Source of the DNA: Brevibacillus agri
GTDB taxonomy: Bacteria; Bacillota; Bacilli; Brevibacillales; Brevibacillaceae
Assembly: GCF_004117055.1 (NCBI RefSeq)
Contig: NZ_CP026363.1
Location: 726,001-790,000, forward strand
DNA: 64,000 bases
Direction: 5' to 3'
Part shown: positions 8,774-17,007 of the stretch, one piece after another
Position numbering within the stretch: the stretch's first letter is position 1
How the letters are laid out: the number at the start of each line of letters is the position of its first letter
Program-made: the position numbers and the translations under genes
Notes under the pieces: model-generated
What the model was told of the DNA's origin: nothing
The model's database searches: none
What the model saw: only the letters and a program-made list of their open reading frames with translations

Positions 8774-10525
8774 TTACGGAGCGGTTTGCGGAGTGCGTAT
8801 CCACCCCTCTTGTCCGTCCAGTGTAATCCGGGACCAGCCGTTCAGCTCTGCGCCGATGGCGAGAGACTCGTCTGCCACCACTTCGCCGATCACGTCATAC
8901 TCTTCGCCTGGCCCCGCAAACACCTGCACGGTTTGCGGCTCGGCGGCAGGCTCCTCAGCGGCCGGGGCGTCAACGCCAGTGCCAGTGCCGGAGGAATCCG
9001 TTTCAGCTTCGTCCGCGTCAGGCGCCATGTCGGCGACCTTTTCGACGTAGGCCAGCCCTTCGGAAGTGAGCTTGAACCGGGCGTACTCCTGCTTGCCTTT
9101 TCCTACCGCATTCTTAATGATGGCATGCTCGGCATCTTCTACCGCAAATTCGTCCGCTTCGATCGCAAAGCGCTGCTCCATCGTCTTTTGCGACAAGTCA
9201 GGCAGCAGGCCCGTGTAGGAAAACTCCCGCTCTTTGCCCGCCGCCTGCACGAGCATGACAGGCGCTTTGGCGCCGCCCAGAGCGTCCGCGGTATGGACGC
9301 GCCCCGATTTTATGTCAAGGCCGTCAAAGCTGTGCTCCAGATAGACGAGCGAATCATCCTGCAGCTTGGCTGCAACGTACAGACGCTGATCCTCTTCCAC
9401 GAGGCCATACGCATACAGCTTGGCTCCCCATAGATCGGTACCGGAGAAGATTTCTGTAAAAATTTTGTCCGGGTATTTGACCGCAAGCAAACGGCCTGGG
9501 TCATAGTCGAGCCAGCGATTCTCCACTTCCGCTACGAGCGTCGCCGTGTCTTCCAGTGGGCTCAGCTCCTGATACAACTCAATCGCTTTGGAAAATTGGC
9601 GCGACTTGGCGTACTGCTCCGCCTCCCGCAAGCGAGCTTTCAGATGGTCGCTGATCGTATCGAGCGCACGGGAATCATCCGGGAGCACATCCTGTATTTT
9701 CCGGTAAGCGGCCGCCATTTTGACGAACGAGGCGAGGTCCTGCTTGCGAATTGCTTCTTTCAGTTCGTCCTGCGCGTACTTTTCCAGCCGCGTCAGCAGC
9801 CAGTCTGCCGCAAAGCTCTGCTCGGCATAGTGGCGCAGACTGCTCGCCGTCCTGAAAATCACTTCCTCAAAAGAGGCGTTGTTTATCAAGGAGCGCAGCT
9901 TCGTTTTTTCATAGTGCTCAAACAGCGCCAGCAGCGCTTCCTGCTTTTGGGGCTGGCCGCCGTAGTACTCCGCGGGAATGGCGAGCAGCGTATCAATGAA
10001 CGATTCGTCACGATAGCTTTCTTTGTCCAGATTCGCCTGCGACTGGCCGCGGGCAGCCTGCATCGCCTGCTGGTAATAGTCGGACCAGCCTTTTTCCAGG
10101 CGCAAATGAGCGGACAACTGCTGGAAAAACGCAGCCGCTGCGCCAGGCTGGTTCGCGTATGTCTTTCGCATGGCCTGGTATGTCTCATACGTCTCCAAAA
10201 CGTCCGCGTCCTGTTTGGCCTGCATGGCGGTTTGCGCTTTTTGCTGAAGCCCCTCCATTTCCAGACGGATCGAGGTCAACTGCGACATGAGCGCGCTCCA
10301 CTGCTCGTCCCCGTAGGAGATGGCGCCGATGTCGCTGGCCCGGGCAAAGCTTTCCTCGGCTTGCAGCAGGTTGTTGGCTTCATAATAGGCTTTGGCCTGA
10401 TCGTACAGGGTCATCTGTCTGTACCCGAGCACAAGCTTGACGCAAACAGCGACAAGCGCGACGGAAAACACGATGAGCGCCACATTTCGGACAAACAGCG
10501 ATTTTTGATAGGATGAGATTTTCAT
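8774..10525 (-). CDS. Membrane-anchored helical protein with C-terminal SH3b domain
   Basis: About 583 residues from the ATG at 10525. An in-frame GTG at 10543 overlaps the previous stop as GTGA, but AAGGAG lies between them, nine bases before 10525, so I prefer the ATG. One membrane helix (about residues 14-35) is followed by a long alpha-helical, TPR-like region, a beta-rich segment around ALGGAKAPVML, an acidic Ala/Pro/Glu-rich linker, and a final SH3b-type domain (VQVFAGPGEEYDVIGEV...GWSRI...GWIRT). Most of it is probably outside the membrane. It is the last gene of the leftward arm and is likely part of the machine coded in the rightward arm. Function unknown. Confidence 0.75.
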   Translation of the reverse strand: MKISSYQKSLFVRNVALIVFSVALVAVCVKLVLGYRQMTLYDQAKAYYEANNLLQAEESFARASDIGAISYGDEQWSALMSQLTSIRLEMEGLQQKAQTAMQAKQDADVLETYETYQAMRKTYANQPGAAAAFFQQLSAHLRLEKGWSDYYQQAMQAARGQSQANLDKESYRDESFIDTLLAIPAEYYGGQPQKQEALLALFEHYEKTKLRSLINNASFEEVIFRTASSLRHYAEQSFAADWLLTRLEKYAQDELKEAIRKQDLASFVKMAAAYRKIQDVLPDDSRALDTISDHLKARLREAEQYAKSRQFSKAIELYQELSPLEDTATLVAEVENRWLDYDPGRLLAVKYPDKIFTEIFSGTDLWGAKLYAYGLVEEDQRLYVAAKLQDDSLVYLEHSFDGLDIKSGRVHTADALGGAKAPVMLVQAAGKEREFSYTGLLPDLSQKTMEQRFAIEADEFAVEDAEHAIIKNAVGKGKQEYARFKLTSEGLAYVEKVADMAPDADEAETDSSGTGTGVDAPAAEEPAAEPQTVQVFAGPGEEYDVIGEVVADESLAIGAELNGWSRITLDGQEGWIRTPQTAP

Positions 10526-10539
10526 CAAAGGCGGCTCCT

Positions 10540-11475
10540 TCACAGTACGCCTTTAAAATCAGGATCAAAGGCGAAATGCGTATCTACCCTGTTTTTGGTA
10601 GAATGATATAGTTGCTCCCAGCCTTCGCTTCGATGCGTCTGGAGCATTTTGGCGAGCCTCAGCAGCCGTTCGCGAGGCAAATAATCCATAAATTCGATAA
10701 TCAGGTCCTGATACTCGTCCACATACGTCCTCATCCGTAAAGCCGCGCCAGCGACTTGCCCAATCAGTTGCTCCCCGTTTTCCAGCAGCAAAATTTGCTT
10801 TTTGTAGCGCCGGACGTAATCCAGTACGGCTTTTTTGACCAGCGACGGCTGCACTTTGACGACTTCGCGCACGTATTCCATGAAGTCTTTGTCATAGGTG
10901 GAGGGGATCAGCGTTTCCAGTTCAAGCTCCATGTCCTTGCGCAGCACGAAGTGATTCAGAAACATGATTTTGCGAATTTTGATCGTATCAGAATCGACAA
11001 AATAGCCGATTTCTCGCGTTTTTTCGTAGGCTTCCTTGATCTGTCCGGCCTTGACGTCTGCTCCGACCTGTTCCAGATGCTGCAGCAGCGATTTTTTGAG
11101 CGCTTCTTCCTCGCGGGTGAAAAACGTCAGCAACTGGGCGTCTCTCTCATACGAACCGTACTTTTTTTGCATCGCGAAAAAAAGGCAAACGAGCAGCAAG
11201 CCCACGCCAAAAGCAACGGCTATCTGCACCAGCGTGTCGGCACAGAGGATCGCGAGGCAAATGAACAGGCCGAGCAGCAAAAAGCGCGTCTGCACATAGC
11301 GGCGCGTCACGGCAGCGGAGACTTCGCGAACCGGGGTGTAGGCTCTGCCGCACGCGTCACAGTGCGTATCCCAGAAGACGTGGTAAGTGTGGCATCGTTT
11401 GCAGGCCATGATCCGTTCAAAAGCGTGCGCCGTTTTCCGACTCTTTCGAAATTGAACACCGATTCGTTTTCTCAT
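10540..11475 (-). CDS. Zinc-ribbon membrane protein, unknown
   Basis: A 311-residue protein. Residues about 24-43 form a Cys4 zinc ribbon (CKRCH and CDACGRAY). Two adjacent membrane helices follow (about 66-105), and the remaining 200 residues are charged and helical, facing the same side as the ribbon, probably the cytoplasm. Its ATG overlaps the stop of the upstream microprotein as ATGA, indicating translational coupling. I do not recognise a named family. Operon position links it to the tubulin/VWA cluster. Confidence 0.75.
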   Translation of the reverse strand: MRKRIGVQFRKSRKTAHAFERIMACKRCHTYHVFWDTHCDACGRAYTPVREVSAAVTRRYVQTRFLLLGLFICLAILCADTLVQIAVAFGVGLLLVCLFFAMQKKYGSYERDAQLLTFFTREEEALKKSLLQHLEQVGADVKAGQIKEAYEKTREIGYFVDSDTIKIRKIMFLNHFVLRKDMELELETLIPSTYDKDFMEYVREVVKVQPSLVKKAVLDYVRRYKKQILLLENGEQLIGQVAGAALRMRTYVDEYQDLIIEFMDYLPRERLLRLAKMLQTHRSEGWEQLYHSTKNRVDTHFAFDPDFKGVL

Positions 11476-11621
11476 GGCTGGTTCCTCTTCTCATTTAACA
11501 GACGGTGAAGATGCTGATCGATTTCGGCTGCGGAGAGGTTGCGCCGTTTCAGTCGCAGCAGCTTGAAGAAACGCACTGCCAGCAGCAAAAAAGCGGCAAA
11601 GAGAAGGAAATAAGTTAACAT
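11472..11621 (-). CDS. 49-residue membrane microprotein
   Basis: A short frame beginning MLTYFLLFAAFLLLAVRF, one membrane helix (about residues 3-20), then a basic stretch KLLRLKRRN and an amphipathic helix. AGGGAG lies seven bases before the ATG, and its TGA overlaps the next gene as ATGA. These three signs support a real first gene of the leftward arm. The positive-inside rule puts the C terminus in the cytoplasm. It may assist or anchor the two larger proteins. Confidence 0.7.
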   Translation of the reverse strand: MLTYFLLFAAFLLLAVRFFKLLRLKRRNLSAAEIDQHLHRLLNEKRNQP

Positions 11622-11711
11622 AAAAATTCTCCCTCATAAAAGTGTCGAAATCTGTAACAAAGAATCACGTCGTATCGTATTACGAGTAGGAGCGCAATCA
11701 TCTACTACTTT

Positions 11712-11740
11712 TTCACTATTCTTTAATCTAGTGGTATAGT
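11712..11740 (+). promoter_or_regulatory. Possible sigma-A promoter of the VWA/tubulin operon
   Basis: TTCACT (11712-11717) and TATAGT (11735-11740) are separated by 17 bases and lie about 60 bases before the first start codon. The -10 element is good and the -35 element is weak. No operator is obvious. Confidence 0.45.
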
Positions 11741-11797
11741 GTCACAGTCTTACTTTGTTTGCAATAGTACTTAAATTCTGTACGCAGAGGGGTCCTC

Positions 11798-13597
11798 ATG
11801 AAAAAGTTACGTTTTGGCTTGTGGTATCGATACGCATTGTGTCTCATGGTTCTGTTTGTGTCAGTCATCTACGGTGCGCACTCAGGCTTTGCGCAAACCG
11901 CCGGAAACAGCATGGATGCGGTACTCGTCGTGGACGTCAGCAACTCGATGACGCAGAGCGACAAGAACAAGGTCAGCAATGAAGCGATGAAAATGTTCGT
12001 CGACATGACCTCGATTCAGGCGAACAAGATCGGCGTGATTTCGTACACCGACAAGATCGAGCGGGAAAAAGCGCTGATTCAGGTCAATTCCGAGGAAGAC
12101 AAGAACGATATCAAGGCGTTTATCGACAGCCTGCAAAAAGGGGCGTACACCGATATTTCCGTCGGGGTGACCGAAGCGGTGAAAATTCTCGACGCAGGGC
12201 GCGATCCGGCCAATGCGCCGATCATCGTGCTGCTTGCTGACGGCAACAACTATTTGAACAAGGCGTCTGGCAGGACGCAGGCCCAGTCTGACCAGGACCT
12301 GCAAAAAGCGGTCAAGGAAGCAAAAGACAAAGGCTACCCGATCTACACGATCGGCCTGAACGCGGACGGCCAGCTCAACCGCACGACTTTGCAGCAGATT
12401 GCCTCCGAGACGAACGGCAAGTTTTTTGAAACAAGCACAGCGGACAGGCTCCCGCAAATATTGAGTGAAATTTTTGCCAATCATTTGAAGCTCAAGGTCG
12501 TCCCGGTCAAAAGCTTTACAGCGAACGGCCAAGCCCAGGAAGTTCCGATCTCCATCCCGAACGCGAGCGTCCTGGAAGCGAATATTTCGATCATGTCGCC
12601 AAAAGCGGTGGAAGTGAAGCTGTTTGACCCGGCGGGCAAGCCAGTGGCGATTCCGTCCGATCAGGTGCGGCTGAGCAAATCGAGCGCGTACACGATGGTC
12701 AAGCTGGTGAAGCCACAGCAGGGCGACTGGAAGCTTCAGGTAAAAGGCGCTCCCAAGGAAAAAATCGACATCAATCTGATCTTCAACTACGACTTGCAAC
12801 TGGAGGCAGAGCCGCTCCAGGCAACCAGCTTCAAAGCCGGGGACGTCGTGCCGATCAAGGCCGCTCTCGTGTCCAACGGCCAGCCGATCACAAGCCCCGA
12901 CCTGTACAAGCAGATGAAGGCGACGCTGATCGTGGAGGACAAGACGGACAACAAAACGAGCGAAGTTGCTTTGAATAACACTGGCAGCGGATTTGCTGGC
13001 AGCTTCACGATTCCCGCCGACCATGCTTACGAGCTGAAAATCAAGGCGGAGGATACGAGCTTTTACCGCGAGACGAAGCCGTTGGTCGTGGATGCATCGC
13101 AGACGGCTGGCGCAGGAACGACGAAGCCGCAGCAGCCGACAACGACCGCGCCTGGCGAACAATCGAAACCATTTCCGTGGCTGACCGTAGTAGGAGGTGC
13201 GGTGCTCCTTACCCTCCTGATCGGAGCCGGGCTGTACGCGCTGGCGCTCTGGCGCAAGGCCAACAAAGGCTTCATCGGACAGATCGCGATCGAAATCGTG
13301 GACGAGGACACAGGCGACAAATCCAATCCGCAGTACAAAAAACTGAGCGCGTTCAAAGGAAAAGTGAAGCTGCACCAGCTTCTGCAGCTCGCACCGGAGT
13401 TTGCGGAGACGGAGAAAGTCATCTTTTTGCCGGGAAGAAATGATACGCTGATTATCGAGAACCGCTCCACCTGCCGGATCGAAAAGGCGGGACGCGTGCT
13501 GGATGTCAGCCGTGGCAAAGAACTGAAGAAAAACGATCGCATCAAAATTTCGTTAACGAATGTCAACAAGTCCGTTTATGTAGACTACATCGTCTAG
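11798..13597 (+). CDS. Exported VWA-domain protein with one membrane anchor
   Basis: 599 residues. A signal peptide (about 1-32) leads to an extracellular von Willebrand A domain (about 38-225) with an intact MIDAS: DVSNS at 46-50, the Thr of AYTDIS, and the Asp of LLADGNN. Beta-sandwich-like segments follow to about 430, then a Thr/Pro/Gln linker, a membrane helix (460-484) and a cytoplasmic domain of about 115 residues rich in beta strands (perhaps FHA-like, not certain). GAGGGG precedes the ATG. First gene of the rightward operon. It could sense an extracellular or envelope ligand through its metal site and signal to the cytoplasmic GTP-binding partners. Confidence 0.85.
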   Translation: MKKLRFGLWYRYALCLMVLFVSVIYGAHSGFAQTAGNSMDAVLVVDVSNSMTQSDKNKVSNEAMKMFVDMTSIQANKIGVISYTDKIEREKALIQVNSEEDKNDIKAFIDSLQKGAYTDISVGVTEAVKILDAGRDPANAPIIVLLADGNNYLNKASGRTQAQSDQDLQKAVKEAKDKGYPIYTIGLNADGQLNRTTLQQIASETNGKFFETSTADRLPQILSEIFANHLKLKVVPVKSFTANGQAQEVPISIPNASVLEANISIMSPKAVEVKLFDPAGKPVAIPSDQVRLSKSSAYTMVKLVKPQQGDWKLQVKGAPKEKIDINLIFNYDLQLEAEPLQATSFKAGDVVPIKAALVSNGQPITSPDLYKQMKATLIVEDKTDNKTSEVALNNTGSGFAGSFTIPADHAYELKIKAEDTSFYRETKPLVVDASQTAGAGTTKPQQPTTTAPGEQSKPFPWLTVVGGAVLLTLLIGAGLYALALWRKANKGFIGQIAIEIVDEDTGDKSNPQYKKLSAFKGKVKLHQLLQLAPEFAETEKVIFLPGRNDTLIIENRSTCRIEKAGRVLDVSRGKELKKNDRIKISLTNVNKSVYVDYIV

Positions 13598-13609
13598 GAG
13601 TGGATCGGT

Positions 13610-16600
13610 ATGAAAGCAGTAGTGAGAGAACATATTCAGCAACTGGACGTATCGCTTGGCGGCGGTATCGTCAGCGACAAGATTCGTGTAGACACCATCG
13701 ACAACCCGATGCTCGTCATCGGGCTGGGCGGGACAGGCATCGACGCGCTCTTGCGCCTCAAATATCAGGTGAACAGACGCTTCAAGCTGCCAGTCGATGC
13801 GCTGTCGAAAAAACGCAAGGAAAAGCCGGACAATATTGAATTTATCGCGTTTGAGACGAACGAGCACGACCGCAACAAAAAGTACAAAGGCATCGGACTC
13901 GATCCGGTGACCGAGTTCGTCCTGTTGTCCAATCCGGAAATCGGGGGCGTGCTGCAAAACCGCAGCATTCTGGAGCCGTACATAACGGAATGGCTCTCGC
14001 CCGAGCTGACGATTACAGACGGCATCAGCGGGGCATCCGGCGTGCGCCAGGCAGGGCGGCTGCTGCTGTTTACCAAAATCACGCAAGTCGTCCAGACGAT
14101 TGAGAAAAAGATCAAAATGCTCTGCGAGGGCACGAACAAAAAGCTGACCGTCTTCCTGTTGAGCGGCTTGTCCGGCGGGACAGGCAGCGGCTGCTTCCTC
14201 GACATCGCCTACATCGTGCGCGGAATTTTGGAGCGCGACTTCGGCAGCGCCGGGGTGGACAAGGTCAATACGCTCGGCTACCTGTTTACGCCGGACGTCA
14301 ACCTGTCGAACAAAAGCCTCAGCTCGCACACGCGCGACTACATCATGAAAAACGGCTACGCCGCGCTCAAGGAGCTTGACTACTGGATGAACGCCGACGA
14401 GCGCCAGGAGCGCTTTCGCCAGCAGTACGGCAATGTGCTGACGGTGCAATCGCCAATGCCGCCGTTCAACCTGTGCCATCTGATCTCGGCGACGAACCTC
14501 GAAGGCAAGGCGCTGGAAAACGCCTATGACTACTGCATGAACGTGACGGCGGAGAACATCACCAACTTCATGGCGAGCGAGGAAAAGCGCTCCGGCGAAG
14601 AGTTCGCCATTCACGACTACATCAGCAACATCCGGACGAACATCAACCAGATGCCGAAAGCGTACGCGGCCAACTACCAGTACAACGTGATCGGCGCTTC
14701 CTCGGCAGTATTGCCCATCGAGGAAATGACGACCTACCTGGCGTACCGCCTGTTCAAAAAGATGGAGAAAATGTTCCACGTAGCGCCGACGCAGGAAGAT
14801 GCGGAGAAGTTCGCCCGCAAGCTGGGAATTGATATCGACTCGGTCTCCCGCAAATTCGAGGAGCGAGTGCCGGAGCCGCTGCCAGGCTACGAGAACAGCG
14901 AGCGCCTCAGCTACAGCAACGTGATTTCGCAACAAGTCGTGAGCATCGACCACGAGCTGGAGCAAGGCTACCTCGCCAAAGCGCGTGAGGCGTACATCAA
15001 ATGCAAGAAGCAGACGCCAGGCGAAATGATCGGCGTATTCGGGGAGATGATTACCCGCGTCTTCCTGCACCCGCAGCAAGGGCCGTTCTACGCGTCGCGT
15101 CTGATTCATTCGGACAAAGGCTTTTGCCTGATGAAAATGATCCTCTCCTACGTGGAAAGCTTGAAGGCCACGCTGGAAAGCTACCCGCGGGAGATCGAGG
15201 CCGCGAGGGAAAACGCCAACGAAAAGCTCGGCGATGCTCGCAGCGCGTTCATTTCCAAGGAGAAAAAGAAAAACCTCTACATCGAGGCGAAAATCAACGA
15301 GTACCAGCTCCTGGCCGACCAGGAGAAGCTGGAGCAGATGATCGAGTTTTACGAAGAGCTGCACCGCCTGCTGAATGCGGAAAACAACCGGATTTACAAC
15401 GTGTTCACGGAGGTTTTGAACGCGCTCAACCAGATTTTCGAGCAAAACGGCGACATCCTGATTAACGGCGGAGAAGAGATGGACCGCACAGGCAACAAGA
15501 CGTACTACTGGAACATCGTCAGCGTGCCGGATATCGCCAAGGTGGTCGGAAACATCATGGAGCAAAAAGACGCCGACGACCTGATCCGCGACTTCACGAG
15601 CGAGCTTTTGCGCCACTCCGACAAATGGGTCAAGGAGCAGGAGCTGGATATCGTCAGCTCGATCTCGGAATTTCTCTCGGAGAAGTTCGGCGAGCTGATT
15701 ACCAAATCAATGGAAGAGTTCCTCGTCATCAAATACGGTCAGGACGAGACGCTCGACCGCATCGTGGAGCGCAAGATCGCCAGCAAGCTGGACGAAGAGG
15801 CGATTCCGGTCTTCCATCTGAGCAACAATCTCGGCAACATGCACTTCCCGTCGTGGGGCTTCGTGTCTGTTCCGCTGAAAGCACCGTCGATTTTGAAAGG
15901 AATCAAAAACTATCAGAATACGGCGATTAGCGGCTCGCGCTTCACGGTTAAGGAAAGCGAAGTCAAAAACCGCATTTTCTGGCTGAATACGAAAAACGGG
16001 GTGCCGCTGTTTGCCTACACGCCGCTGAAGGTGTACGAGGAAAGCTACGAGCGCACGATTCTCGACCGCGAAGGCATCGGCCGCCACCTCGTGCAGACGG
16101 AGAAAAACAACTGGGCGTACCTCCCGTCGCCAATCCCGGAAAAATCGTGGGGCGACACGTACCAAAACGAGCGGATCAAAGCTTACAACGCCAAGGTTCG
16201 CGAGCTGTTTGCGCAGGCCATGCGCTACGGCTGCATTCGGGAAAAAGGCGACGACAGCAAGACGAGCAACCGTTACGAGTGCGTAGTGTCCAAGCCGTTT
16301 TCGATCAACGCATTTATGGAGAAGTACCAAAGCGACACCGCCAAGCTCAGTCCCGGCGAAATCAAGCGGGCGTTGGCAGAGCTTAGAGGCTTCATGAAGG
16401 ATGGGCTTGCGCAGGAGAGCGTTCGCGACATTTTCGGCAGCATCAACGAAGAGCTGGCGAAGGAAAATCTGATCCGCTCGCCGCAGCTCATTCGCTTGCT
16501 CGAAGAAGAGGTGCGCAAATACGCGGAGATCGAAGCGAAAATCCAGGAGCTGGAGCAAATCGTCAACGCCATCCAGGGTGAGGAGGAGCTTTTGACCCGC

Positions 16601-16993
16601 TATATCGAGGCGCTGTACACCGGCACGATTTGCAAGCGCGGCGCCCTGTACGTCTACGACAAGGACGAGGAAGAAGAAGTGTGGGAGCCGTTCGTCAACC
16701 TGATGAAAGTGAACAAGCACGTAGAGTTCGCCATCTACGAAAAGTTCCGCGCCCTCGACCACAAGAGCATGGCGGCGATTCAGCGCAAGTCGGCCAAGCG
16801 CAGCGACGCGTTTGTCTCGGCGGAGGATACCGAGCAACTCGTGAAAAAGCTGGATGAAATCGCAACGGCGTTCCAGAGCGTGAAAAACGATCTGGAGTAC
16901 GACCGCGACGAGTACGTAAACGGCGAGGAAATGTACCAGTTCTACAAAAAAGTGTGGGCAAAAGTAAACGACATGCGCAAGACGCTGCAATAA
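13610..16993 (+). CDS. Large tubulin-like protein (Tubulin_2 type)
   Basis: 1127 residues. The N-terminal part has the tubulin/FtsZ plan: strand plus glycine loop in VIGLGGTGIDALLRL (GGTG at 40-43) and the signature GGTGSG at 189-194 in LSGGTGSGCFLDIAY, which contacts nucleotide phosphates. This fits the Pfam family Tubulin_2, known from Actinobacteria and Bacilli. The remainder, from about 380, is helical with coiled-coil stretches (about 500-600 and 960-1060), much longer than FtsZ. AGGAG overlaps the preceding stop region, 12 bases after the VWA gene. It may bind GTP and polymerise, a family-based inference. It is the centre of the cluster. Confidence 0.85.
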   Translation: MKAVVREHIQQLDVSLGGGIVSDKIRVDTIDNPMLVIGLGGTGIDALLRLKYQVNRRFKLPVDALSKKRKEKPDNIEFIAFETNEHDRNKKYKGIGLDPVTEFVLLSNPEIGGVLQNRSILEPYITEWLSPELTITDGISGASGVRQAGRLLLFTKITQVVQTIEKKIKMLCEGTNKKLTVFLLSGLSGGTGSGCFLDIAYIVRGILERDFGSAGVDKVNTLGYLFTPDVNLSNKSLSSHTRDYIMKNGYAALKELDYWMNADERQERFRQQYGNVLTVQSPMPPFNLCHLISATNLEGKALENAYDYCMNVTAENITNFMASEEKRSGEEFAIHDYISNIRTNINQMPKAYAANYQYNVIGASSAVLPIEEMTTYLAYRLFKKMEKMFHVAPTQEDAEKFARKLGIDIDSVSRKFEERVPEPLPGYENSERLSYSNVISQQVVSIDHELEQGYLAKAREAYIKCKKQTPGEMIGVFGEMITRVFLHPQQGPFYASRLIHSDKGFCLMKMILSYVESLKATLESYPREIEAARENANEKLGDARSAFISKEKKKNLYIEAKINEYQLLADQEKLEQMIEFYEELHRLLNAENNRIYNVFTEVLNALNQIFEQNGDILINGGEEMDRTGNKTYYWNIVSVPDIAKVVGNIMEQKDADDLIRDFTSELLRHSDKWVKEQELDIVSSISEFLSEKFGELITKSMEEFLVIKYGQDETLDRIVERKIASKLDEEAIPVFHLSNNLGNMHFPSWGFVSVPLKAPSILKGIKNYQNTAISGSRFTVKESEVKNRIFWLNTKNGVPLFAYTPLKVYEESYERTILDREGIGRHLVQTEKNNWAYLPSPIPEKSWGDTYQNERIKAYNAKVRELFAQAMRYGCIREKGDDSKTSNRYECVVSKPFSINAFMEKYQSDTAKLSPGEIKRALAELRGFMKDGLAQESVRDIFGSINEELAKENLIRSPQLIRLLEEEVRKYAEIEAKIQELEQIVNAIQGEEELLTRYIEALYTGTICKRGALYVYDKDEEEEVWEPFVNLMKVNKHVEFAIYEKFRALDHKSMAAIQRKSAKRSDAFVSAEDTEQLVKKLDEIATAFQSVKNDLEYDRDEYVNGEEMYQFYKKVWAKVNDMRKTLQ

Positions 16994-17007
16994 ACGAGGG
17001 AGGAAGC

